Positions 41,823-48,525 of a stretch of DNA of 48,525 nt are shown here, piece by piece. Each line of letters begins with the position of its first letter. Within the stretch, counting starts at the first letter, position 1. The stretch comes from Gardnerella vaginalis (GTDB lineage: Bacteria > Actinomycetota > Actinomycetes > Actinomycetales > Bifidobacteriaceae): the NCBI GenBank assembly GCA_946997215.1, contig CAMPUL010000009.1, forward strand, positions 1 through 48,525, given 5' to 3'. The notes beneath the pieces are model-generated. The model ran no database searches, had not been told where the DNA came from, and saw only the letters and a list, made by a program, of their open reading frames with translations. A program made the position numbers and the translations under genes.

Positions 41823-41870
41823 GATTTGTCTTTCGACTTATCTTTCGATTTGTCTTTCGATTTGTCTTTT
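41823..41870. repeat. Four 12-bp tandem units in the operon leader
   Basis: GATTTGTCTTTC-like units, four in a row with one or two differences each, in the presumed 5' untranslated region between the operator motif and the ribosome site. Confidence 0.8.
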
Positions 41871-41901
41871 GATTCGTAGATTACACCAATCACACTACAA
41901 T

Positions 41902-41917
41902 TCGTCAGACGTCTGAT
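41902..41917 (-). promoter_or_regulatory. Candidate NanR operator upstream of the TIM-barrel-nanK-nanE operon
   Basis: Sense strand ATCAGACGTCTGACGA, with perfect core CAGACGTCTG. Most symmetric of the three copies of the motif. About 115 bp before the ATG. Confidence 0.65.
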
Positions 41918-42040
41918 AAATCTTTGTACTTGCGACTAAATTGTTTGCAAACAACCAAGCTGGTCTTTATTTATTCACTCAAATGCATCGCATTGCAACT
42001 GTGCGATTATAAGAACTTGTATACACAAAAAACGTATTTT

Positions 42041-42081
42041 TTGTACATCCGATGTACAATTTTTTATACATCCAATGTACA
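42041..42081. promoter_or_regulatory. Twin operator-like inverted repeats
   Basis: Site 1 is TTGTACATCCGATGTACAA (42041-42059), 8-bp arms. Site 2, about 22 bp on, has TACAT-CCA-ATGTA with ATAC/GTAC flanks. Two copies of one dyad with centres about two helical turns apart look like paired repressor sites, but no adjacent gene reads from here except the operon ending the control region. Confidence 0.5.
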
Positions 42082-42179
42082 AAAACTACGATTTATGCAT
42101 ATTTTGTCTAATATCACACACAAAATTCATACCAAAATCAACAAATCACAAGCAAATCAAACACAACATATAACAAACA

Positions 42180-42214
42180 TAGCCTTCTGAATCTTAATTA
42201 AACTCAGAAGGCTA
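42180..42214 (-). terminator. Terminator of the small membrane protein gene
   Basis: Perfect 11-bp stem TAGCCTTCTGA/TCAGAAGGCTA with a 13-nt loop, 34 bp after the stop. T-rich sequence follows on both strands. Confidence 0.7.
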
Positions 42215-42247
42215 TTATTATTTGATAAACTGTTTAATCTAGTTATT

Positions 42248-42559
42248 TTACATAGCTATTTTTTTACTCTTAAAAAGAGTTATAGCAGCAATACTTACAA
42301 CAAGAACAGCAAGAACAATCAATGGCGCCGTGAAATAATTTGTGTAGAACTCACGCACATCAACATCTACAGAATTGATAGTTACAACATAAGATATATA
42401 CGACAATACGCCTAATACAACATCAATAATTGCATATACATATGCCTTTTTATACAATTCTTTAACTGATTTGCTGCTTTTAACCCAAAGCATTACAGAC
42501 AAAACCAAGCCTATTAGCATTGATACAACAGCAACAAGCGCAAACAACATATCTAACAT
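42248..42559 (-). CDS. Small membrane protein of unknown function
   Basis: 103 residues with three predicted TM helices: LFALVAVVSMLIGLVLSVML, then AYVYAIIDVVLGVLSYISYVV, then PLIVLAVLVVSIAAITLF. A short basic loop (KSSKSVKELYKKA) lies after the first and a basic end KSKKIAM. No family recognised. A strong ribosome site AGGAGG (6 nt before ATG) and its own terminator support a real monocistronic gene. Confidence 0.7.
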   Translation of the reverse strand: MLDMLFALVAVVSMLIGLVLSVMLWVKSSKSVKELYKKAYVYAIIDVVLGVLSYISYVVTINSVDVDVREFYTNYFTAPLIVLAVLVVSIAAITLFKSKKIAM

Positions 42560-42709
42560 AAAACCCTCCTACCATTAAATCACCTGCCATAGCGGATTTA
42601 ATACGATTTTAATTTAGCTAAGATTTTCGTGTCAATATTAAAAAAAAATCACAGAATTTTGCACATTATTTTCACATTTAGCGTATTTTAAGACATAAGA
42701 ACAAGCCAC

Positions 42710-42731
42710 AAACGTTGATATATCAACGTTT
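42710..42731 (-). terminator. 22-bp palindrome after tRNA-Gly
   Basis: Perfect palindrome built from AAACGTTGATA and its complement, 7 bp past the tRNA CCA end. Its AACGTTGA...TCAACGTT arms resemble the terminator after tRNA-Leu. No long T-run follows, so efficiency is uncertain. Confidence 0.55.
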
Positions 42732-42737
42732 TCTACA

Positions 42738-42811
42738 TGGAGCGGACAACGGGAATCGAACCCGCCTCTGAAGCTTGGGAAGCTTCCATTCTACCGATGA
42801 ACTATGTCCGC
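42738..42811 (-). tRNA. tRNA-Gly (anticodon CCC)
   Basis: Acceptor GCGGACA/TGTCCGC, D-arm with TTCATCGGTAGAA, anticodon stem GAAGC/GCTTC with loop TTCCCAA, T-arm GCGGG-TTCGATT-CCCGT. Discriminator T and an encoded CCA end at 42738-42740. Decodes GGG. Confidence 0.95.
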
Positions 42812-42912
42812 ATGCTCGGTTACTCCGCGATTAATCCTTACCGATAATCTGCCTGCAAACAAGCAAATAAGTGCCAAAGAATCAATCTAAAAAAACAAAC
42901 CATCTAAGAATA

Positions 42913-43956
42913 TCACGCTCCGCTAACCGCTACAACTCCGCCAGAAACGCCTTTGCTGTATTTAATATCGTATTTAGCACCATTCTTAAAACGAAACACG
43001 CTATCGCCCTCTGGCTCAACGTAATCTACTTCCCCACGAGCATCTTCTTGCACAAGATTCTCCATTTTACTAGCCATAAGCATCAAGCAGTCAACTCGCT
43101 TTTTAACATCTGGCTGCCTAGAAAACATCTTTAACAGCCTAGAATCACAAGCTGCAAACGGATTAATAATCATCAAAGACGCAACGGCTTGCACTCCTGA
43201 ATGCAAATCCATCTTATGTATCTTAGCTCCGTAGGAAATTTTGTTTAGCGCAGAAGCCAAAGCCGCAGGGTCGCCAGTAAGCATACTTGCACTTCGATCT
43301 GCATCCAGCTCGCGCGCTCTAGAAATCGCAAGCTTAACAAATAGAGCACCAAGCGGCACAAAAATGGCACTTAAAACCTTGCCAATAACCTTTAGTACAG
43401 GGCAACGCCTTTTAGCAGATTTTGCGCACTCACTACCCGAATACATAAGCATGTACCCAAAATACGTAATAACCGTTGCAATTGCAGATGCAACCGTTGA
43501 ATTCAAAATATCGTGATTATAAACATGAATAAGCTCATGGCTTACAACGCCACGCAACTCGCGCTCATTTAGAATATTCAAAAGACCACGAGTGCAGCAA
43601 ATAGTTGCGTGACGCTCACATCTACCAATTGCAAAAATATTTGGACTGTCTGTTGGAGCAACATAAAGGCGCGGCATAGGCTTTTCGATTTGCGCAGAAA
43701 TCTCGCGAACAATGCCGTATAAAACAGGTTCGTCGTTCTCGCTAATTTCGCTAGCACTCATAATGCACGTGGCAACTTTTCCAGAAAGCCAATAAGCGCA
43801 TAAGCTTAAAATTATTGCAATAATTGCAAACCAAACAAGCATCGACAGCTGCAATCCAGCAACAATCCACAGCAAAGCAGCAAATAGCCATATTAGAGAA
43901 AACAACACTACTGTTTTCAAATTATTGAAATAGCGCATACCCATGTTGCCAAACAT
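42913..43956 (-). CDS. M48-family membrane metalloprotease (HtpX-like)
   Basis: Zinc protease for membrane-protein quality control. Two N-terminal TM helices (TVVLFSLIWLFAALLWIVAG; SMLVWFAIIAIILSLCAYWL), the zinc site H140-E141-x2-H144 in SHELIHVYNHD with E216 (SRARELDADR) as third ligand, and two further hydrophobic segments between. HtpX substrate segments (PRLYVAPTDSPNIFAIGR) are present. C-terminal about 50 residues (KMENLVQEDARGEVDYVEPE...) go beyond the usual HtpX end. The ATG at 43956 has no clear ribosome site; nearby in-frame ATGs (43944, 43938) are alternatives. Confidence 0.88.
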   Translation of the reverse strand: MFGNMGMRYFNNLKTVVLFSLIWLFAALLWIVAGLQLSMLVWFAIIAIILSLCAYWLSGKVATCIMSASEISENDEPVLYGIVREISAQIEKPMPRLYVAPTDSPNIFAIGRCERHATICCTRGLLNILNERELRGVVSHELIHVYNHDILNSTVASAIATVITYFGYMLMYSGSECAKSAKRRCPVLKVIGKVLSAIFVPLGALFVKLAISRARELDADRSASMLTGDPAALASALNKISYGAKIHKMDLHSGVQAVASLMIINPFAACDSRLLKMFSRQPDVKKRVDCLMLMASKMENLVQEDARGEVDYVEPEGDSVFRFKNGAKYDIKYSKGVSGGVVAVSGA

Positions 43957-44061
43957 GATTTTGATTCTAATAATCGCATCTGTAATTTTGCTGAATGAAA
44001 ACTGTATATTTAATGCTTATAGACAATGCTTATATTCAAACACGCCTATAAATGCAATAAA

Positions 44062-45552
44062 CTATTGTTTAATTTCCGCTATATCCATAAGCATTTGTTT
44101 AGATACGACTTTTTTGCGAGCGCGATTTTCCGCTAATCCAGATTCAACCTCAAAAGCATCAATCCTCTTCCACCCCTCAAAATCAACCACTTTGACTCCT
44201 CTAGATGCAAGAAGATTTTCAATAGACTTAGGGTCTCTATCTGTTGCCAATCGCCCAGGAAGCGCAGGAAGCGCGGATTCACATTCTTCGACCGAACTTT
44301 TTGCCAAGTCTTCCAGCATATTTTCAACGATTTGCAAAGCGTCCGACTTTGTAGAGCCAATCAAACCGACTGGCCCTCGCTTAGCCCAACCAGTTGCATA
44401 CAAGCGCGAGCGAACATTCCCGTTTTGCGCAGAAGTTAAAATCCTACCATCGCTATTTGCAAGAAGAGCGCGAGCAGAATCGTAAGCAACTCCACTAACT
44501 TGCGCAGGCTTATATCCAATCGCGTGATAAACCGCCTGAACTGGGTATTCTTCAAACTCGCCAGTGCAAGTCATTTTGCCATCCGCGCTTGTAGATGTGC
44601 GCTCTACTCGAATCGCACGCACTCGCCCATCTTTGCCTAAAATCTCAACTGGAGTTGCGTTAAAGTGAATAATGTAGCGCTTATTTGCAGGATTGCCCTC
44701 AAAGTCAACGTTTCCACCATCTTCCATATCTTCACTCAAATCGCGTATAGCAAAAAGCTCTTCTACCATTTGGCGAGTCAACTTGTCTTTTCCAGCAACA
44801 TCAATTGTTTCGTCATCCAAATCAAAATCGCTCTCGTTTACAACTATTTGCACACCAGAAAGCTTTTCCATCTCGCGCAATTCTTGTACCGAGAACTTAG
44901 CTTGAGCAACGCCTCGTCGAATAAACAAGTGAAGTGTTTGCGCACGATTTTTAAGCAAACCATTGTAAACGTCGTCGGAAATATCTGTGTGCTCTCTAAG
45001 ATAATCCGCATCTCGCAAAAGCTCGCGCGCAACATCCATAGCAACGTTTCCGCCACCAATAACAGCCACTTCGCTTGCATCAAGCGGCCACGTGCGCTCA
45101 CTGGTAGGATACCCGTCGTACCATTCCACAAACTTTGCAGCGCCATACACGCCGTTCAACGATGCTCCTGGAATATTAAGCGGCTTATCTTCTACAGCGC
45201 CCGTAGCAAAAAGAATTGCGTCATATCGCGGCAATAAATCTTCTAGTGTAATATCTTTGCCAAATTCAACATTCGCATACAAGTGAATATTTGGATTATC
45301 AAGCGTTTTAGCTAATGCATCTGCAATAAATTTTATACTCGGATGGTCTGGAGCAACGCCATATCGAACCAGGCCAAATGGCACTGGTAGCTTTTCAAAT
45401 AAATCAATCCTAGCGGCCGTACCCAAGCCCATGCCGTCGCCTAGTTTTTTAAGCTGACGAAGAAAAATATCTGACGAGTAAATTCCAGCAGGCCCCGCGC
45501 CAATAACTGCGATTCGCAATTCGTGCGAATCCGCATTATAATTCGTTTCCAT
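44062..45552 (-). CDS. fprA: FprA-type ferredoxin/adrenodoxin-NADP+ reductase
   Basis: FAD enzyme passing electrons between NADPH and ferredoxin or flavodoxin. FAD Rossmann motif IGAGPAGIYSSD at the N-terminus, LVRYGVAPDHPSIK, second dinucleotide motif VIGGGNVAMDVARELL for NADPH, and C-terminal GWAKRGPVGLIGSTKSDALQ, all as in mycobacterial FprA and adrenodoxin reductase. The frame is open to a TTG at 45576; ATG 45564 (MGKFMETN) and ATG 45552 (METNYN) are possible. 45552 is taken because GGGA lies 7 nt before it. Monocistronic; partner ferredoxin not in this window. Confidence 0.9.
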   Translation of the reverse strand: METNYNADSHELRIAVIGAGPAGIYSSDIFLRQLKKLGDGMGLGTAARIDLFEKLPVPFGLVRYGVAPDHPSIKFIADALAKTLDNPNIHLYANVEFGKDITLEDLLPRYDAILFATGAVEDKPLNIPGASLNGVYGAAKFVEWYDGYPTSERTWPLDASEVAVIGGGNVAMDVARELLRDADYLREHTDISDDVYNGLLKNRAQTLHLFIRRGVAQAKFSVQELREMEKLSGVQIVVNESDFDLDDETIDVAGKDKLTRQMVEELFAIRDLSEDMEDGGNVDFEGNPANKRYIIHFNATPVEILGKDGRVRAIRVERTSTSADGKMTCTGEFEEYPVQAVYHAIGYKPAQVSGVAYDSARALLANSDGRILTSAQNGNVRSRLYATGWAKRGPVGLIGSTKSDALQIVENMLEDLAKSSVEECESALPALPGRLATDRDPKSIENLLASRGVKVVDFEGWKRIDAFEVESGLAENRARKKVVSKQMLMDIAEIKQ

Positions 45553-45576
45553 AAATTTTCCCATGTTGTTATTCAA

Positions 45577-45870
45577 ATTTTGTATTCAAATGTTGTTATT
45601 TAACTTTTGTTATGTTAAAACATTACATTTTGCGTGTTTCGAGCATTCTTAAGCCTAATCTTTTTGAAGATTGAAATAAAAATCGCTTCCTTAAATGCTC
45701 CACTACTTAGACTAGCGCCTTGTCTCATTCAAGAAAAGAGCAAAGTGAATATTGTCACTTATACACATTTATTGCTTATACGCGATTGCGCTTATCCACA
45801 TATTCGCATTTACACATATAAACTCTTGCTACTTATGCACATATTCACATTCGCACTTACGCACGCAAAA
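45577..45870. repeat. Repeat-containing spacer between the metal ATPase and fprA
   Basis: Imperfect repeats of CTTATRCACATATT-like units between about 45755 and 45855, running to near the metal-ATPase stop at 45871. Close to fprA there are TTGTTATTCAAA/TTGTATTCAAA repeats. No frame or RNA gene recognised. Confidence 0.5.
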
Positions 45871-48222
45871 TCACGCACGCTTGCCTTTCAACGCTGTTAG
45901 CGCCCATAAAATTGACACAACATCAATCATCTCTTGCATCATTGCCCCAAGAACCGCAGGAATCATCCCAAAAGCCGCTGCAATCATGCTTATAACAGCC
46001 AAACCAATTCCCAGCATAACCGCCTGAACCATAACTCGCTTCGTGTGTTTTGCAACACTTACAGCGTTTGCTACAGCATAAATGTTGTTGTTCATAATCA
46101 CAACTTGCGCGCACTCCGAAGCCGCTGTATCCGTGCCATCTGTTAAAGCCACACCAATGTTTGCTGCAGCCAAAACTGGAGCATCGTTTACGCCATCTCC
46201 AACCATCATCGTTACGCACTTATCTTTTTTCTTATTAATGAAGCTTCTAAAGATGCCGTAATCATACGCATTTTTGTAATCACTATAGTGCTGTTTTATG
46301 CACTCAAGTTTGTCTTGCGGTAGCAAATTAGCCTTTACCCGCTCAATCCCAACGCTTTTTGCTATTGTTTGAGCAGCTTGCAAGCCGTCTCCTGTAAGCA
46401 TGCTTATTGAACGAATGCCAAGCTCCTTTAGTTTTTGAATCGTTGATTTTGCATTTTCTCTAGGCACGTCTTTTAGAACGATTCGACCAACAAGTTTGCC
46501 ATCAAAAGAAACGTATGTTGCCATTTCGTCGGCAGCAAGTTTTTCAAAGTTGCTTTCTATTTTTGATATATTTTTTGCGTTTTCTATATTTTCTATATTT
46601 GCAAGCATAGCTTTATCTTCGGAGTCTTGCGACTTTTCCGCGAGCTTGCCAGCGCACGCATTCAAAACGTAGCTTTTTCGCCCAACTCTAACGTTTATAC
46701 CATCCACACTTGCGCATATACCTTGCCCAGCAGTTTCTTTAACACCGCTTATAACTGGGTATTCTCGCACGCTTGGAAGTTGCGGAATAGCAGATGGATG
46801 CGCGTTTTGCCAAAGATCTGCTCCAGCTTTTGCAATTCCTCCTGCAAGAATGTGCTGCGAGTAGGTTTCCAGAACACCAGCAAACATTAGTATCCTATTT
46901 TGCAACCCACTATTTTCTTGATTTTCCTGATTTTCGCTATCTTTATGATTCACTAAATCCACTCTAACAACTTGAGGCTGCTTAACAGTAAGCGTTCCTG
47001 TTTTGTCGAAGAAAACATCACTTACGCAACTTAATTGCTCTAAAACATCCTGACTTTTTACAACAATTCCAAGCTTTGCAAGTCTTCCTGTTCCTGCCAT
47101 AAATGCCACTGGCACAGCAATTAATAGCGGGCAAGGCGTAGCTAGCACCAACACTTGCGCAAATCTTAAAGCCTGCCCAGATACAGTCCAAGCGCTAAAT
47201 GCAATCACAAAAGAAAGCACCGTAAATGGAACGGAAAGCATATCCGCAAATCGAACCACAGCAGCCTTGGAACTTCTTGCAGATTCCACCAACTTCATGA
47301 TTTTTTGGTATTGCGAATTTTGCGATAACTTAGTTACGCGCATAATCAACACAACGCCGCCATTTACGCACCCAGACAACACTTGCGCGCCAGCAAACAC
47401 TTCGCGCGGAAGCGATTCGCCATTTATTGCGCTTGTGTCTAAAACCGCAGAACCGCTTAAAAGCTCACCGTCTACAGGAACTGTTTCTCCAGGAAGAACA
47501 ACTATTACATTGCCAATTTTTAGATCTTCAACTGGAACTGTTTTGAATCTTTGTAATTGGCTAGAAGACTTTACATCTTGCAATATTGGGCATTCTTTAG
47601 AGTTATTGTTACATTTTTTACACGATTCACAACTAGTAAAATCTTGAGGTTCTTGCGATGCCTCTAGAGAAGATTCATCGCTGACTTTTCTAAAATGACT
47701 ATGATCAAGCAGAGCACATTGCTCACAAGATTCACCACACGCTATTCCAGGAAGTGTCATCAAATGCGCGGTTTGCGGAGACGCATTTACTAAAAGCGAC
47801 AAATTTTTTTGCGCTGCATCTTGTGCAAAGTCTTCTATTGCGCCACCTGTAAACACCATTACAACAATCAAATAACTTGCCCAGAATTCGCCTATACAAA
47901 GCGTTGCAAGCAATGCCACAAACGCAAGCAAGTCAATTCCAAGCGTGCCATGCGCCAAATCATCAATCATACTTAAAAGCGACTTAACACATGTGTATAA
48001 AACTAAACATGTTATTATACTTTGCCCGACTGTAAGGCTTATTTGCGCATTAAAATCAACATTTATTAACGAAAATAGACGATTTAACGCTTCGCTTATA
48101 ACTTTGCAAAAATCGAGTATAAAAATCAGATTAATGGAATAAAACGCCGCAATAAAAGGTAATAAAACTAAAGAAACTACTAATTGAGGAGCACGACGGC
48201 AATACGCTAAAAGTTTACGCAT
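45871..48222 (-). CDS. P1B-type heavy-metal-transporting ATPase with internal Cys-rich loop
   Basis: Membrane pump for a transition metal. Parts: several TM helices at the start with no N-terminal heavy-metal-associated domain; a Cys-rich cytoplasmic stretch at about residues 155-215 with pairs CGESCEQC and CESCKKC plus CPIL; actuator domain with NGES in place of TGES; metal-site helix LATPCPLLIA with C364; phosphorylation motif DKTGTLT with D406; MTGDGLQAA; and hinge MVGDGVNDAPVLAAA. The usual SEHPL motif reads SQHIL. 783 residues. TPC at the ion site differs from the CPC of copper pumps, so zinc/cadmium/cobalt-type or other specificity is open. A Fur-like dyad lies 163 bp upstream. Confidence 0.85.
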   Translation of the reverse strand: MRKLLAYCRRAPQLVVSLVLLPFIAAFYSINLIFILDFCKVISEALNRLFSLINVDFNAQISLTVGQSIITCLVLYTCVKSLLSMIDDLAHGTLGIDLLAFVALLATLCIGEFWASYLIVVMVFTGGAIEDFAQDAAQKNLSLLVNASPQTAHLMTLPGIACGESCEQCALLDHSHFRKVSDESSLEASQEPQDFTSCESCKKCNNNSKECPILQDVKSSSQLQRFKTVPVEDLKIGNVIVVLPGETVPVDGELLSGSAVLDTSAINGESLPREVFAGAQVLSGCVNGGVVLIMRVTKLSQNSQYQKIMKLVESARSSKAAVVRFADMLSVPFTVLSFVIAFSAWTVSGQALRFAQVLVLATPCPLLIAVPVAFMAGTGRLAKLGIVVKSQDVLEQLSCVSDVFFDKTGTLTVKQPQVVRVDLVNHKDSENQENQENSGLQNRILMFAGVLETYSQHILAGGIAKAGADLWQNAHPSAIPQLPSVREYPVISGVKETAGQGICASVDGINVRVGRKSYVLNACAGKLAEKSQDSEDKAMLANIENIENAKNISKIESNFEKLAADEMATYVSFDGKLVGRIVLKDVPRENAKSTIQKLKELGIRSISMLTGDGLQAAQTIAKSVGIERVKANLLPQDKLECIKQHYSDYKNAYDYGIFRSFINKKKDKCVTMMVGDGVNDAPVLAAANIGVALTDGTDTAASECAQVVIMNNNIYAVANAVSVAKHTKRVMVQAVMLGIGLAVISMIAAAFGMIPAVLGAMMQEMIDVVSILWALTALKGKRA

Positions 48223-48460
48223 ACACTTTCCTTACGCTGATCAGGTTAACCGCGCAAAACGCTGCTAACACACGATTTCACGCCTTGTTAACCCATTGAG
48301 CAGCTATTTAATAAGCAGCAAACTCAATACACGGCGTAAGAGGTTATATTGACTTAACAAATTCATTTTATCAAACGGTCTTGATGAGAAGCATTCTCAC
48401 ATAACAAGACGTGTGCAAAGCCAAGTAACACGCGCAAAAGGCAACACTGAGCGCATGTAC
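48223..48460. other. Upstream region of the metal ATPase
   Basis: No gene. Contains the dyad at 48385-48399 and a wider inverted repeat GTCTTG/CAAGAC (48379-48384, 48405-48410) around it. The remainder, a leader of more than 150 nt, has no recognised riboswitch. Confidence 0.45.
48385..48399. promoter_or_regulatory. Fur/Zur-like 15-bp dyad upstream of the metal ATPase
   Basis: TGAGAAGCATTCTCA, a 7-1-7 dyad with six of seven paired positions, similar in shape to Fur-family boxes (TGATAATNATTATCA). Position before a metal pump supports metal-dependent control; no regulator gene is in view. The flanking GTCTTG/CAAGAC arms mean an RNA hairpin is an alternative reading. Confidence 0.5.
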
Positions 48461-48494
48461 GAAAAAGGGCTTCTAGCGATTGGCTAGAAACCCT
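48461..48494 (-). terminator. Terminator after the truncated tRNA
   Basis: Minus-strand stem AGGGTTTCTAGC/GCTAGAAGCCCT (one mismatch) with a 5-nt loop, followed by TTTTTC. It lies 5 bp past the tRNA end. Confidence 0.85.
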
Positions 48495-48499
48495 ATTTG

Positions 48500-48525
48500 T
48501 GGAGCTAAGGAGACTCGAACTCCTG
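48500..48525 (-). tRNA. 3' end of a tRNA, probably tRNA-Ala (cut by window edge)
   Basis: T-arm (AGGAG-TTCGAGT-CTCCT) and acceptor strand TAGCTCC with discriminator A; CCA is not encoded. The acceptor sequence resembles alanine tRNAs. Anticodon is outside the window. Confidence 0.7.

Larger units (their letters stand above)
41788..42247. other. 460-bp control region upstream of the TIM-barrel-nanK-nanE operon
   Basis: No convincing gene. From the operon outward: a 12-bp tandem array (41823-41870), the NanR-like motif (41902-41917), a 14-bp palindrome TTGTTTGCAAACAA (41941-41954), two related operator-like dyads (42041-42081), and the terminator of the small membrane gene (42180-42214). Confidence 0.6.

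Noticed and set aside
41924..42190. 88-codon plus-strand frame in the control region upstream of the TIM-barrel gene
   Set aside because: No ribosome site, no domain, and it crosses the operator-like dyads; AT-rich chance frame.

Overview
The window looks like a chromosomal segment of a low-GC member of the Bifidobacteriaceae, most likely a Gardnerella. This rests on family resemblance and gene content and was not confirmed by any search: bifidobacteria-like proteins in AT-rich DNA, a bifidobacterial-style sialic acid locus, a sialidase gene, and actinobacterial forms of dCTP deaminase and FprA. About 35 protein genes, two complete tRNAs and the 3' end of a third are supported, mostly on the minus strand.

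Layout. 1-3.7 kb: a sirtuin, a GH13 alpha-glucosidase behind a LacI-type operator, and a Phd/YafQ-type toxin-antitoxin pair. 3.8-12.7 kb: a ketopantoate-reductase-like gene and a ribose locus (rbsR, then rbsA-C-B-D-K), with long repeat-rich spacers and a clear promoter/operator for rbsR. 12.9-18.3 kb: tadA overlapping an esterase gene, dcd, and a large Ca2+-type P-ATPase. 18.4-25.5 kb: a SpoU-type rRNA methyltransferase, a GT-C-like membrane protein, an htrA-nitroreductase pair and tgt. 25.6-25.9 kb: three consecutive 11-bp hairpins and tRNA-Leu(CAG).

26-42 kb is a complete sialic acid utilisation island. nanH (no signal peptide) and a GntR/FCD regulator overlap on the plus strand. On the minus strand lie nagA, nagB, nanA, a peptide-type ABC transporter (ATPase, fused permease-ATPase, permease, lipoprotein), nanE, a ROK kinase (nanK) and an uncharacterised TIM-barrel protein. 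The route would be: release and/or import of sialic acid, NanA to ManNAc plus pyruvate, NanK to ManNAc-6-P, NanE to GlcNAc-6-P, NagA to GlcN-6-P, NagB to fructose-6-P plus ammonia. The same 16-bp motif occurs, in the same orientation relative to the gene, before nanH, before the transporter operon (between near-consensus -35 and -10 boxes) and before the TIM-barrel-nanK-nanE operon. I read these as operators of the local GntR protein.

42.2-48.5 kb: a small membrane protein, tRNA-Gly(CCC), an HtpX-like M48 peptidase, an FprA-type ferredoxin-NADP reductase, a P1B-type metal ATPase with an internal Cys-rich loop, and the 3' end of a tRNA (probably Ala).

A recurring oddity is short tandem duplications of 10-15 bp in the spacers, often touching the stop codon of the upstream gene. 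No insertion sequence, prophage, CRISPR array or rRNA was seen.
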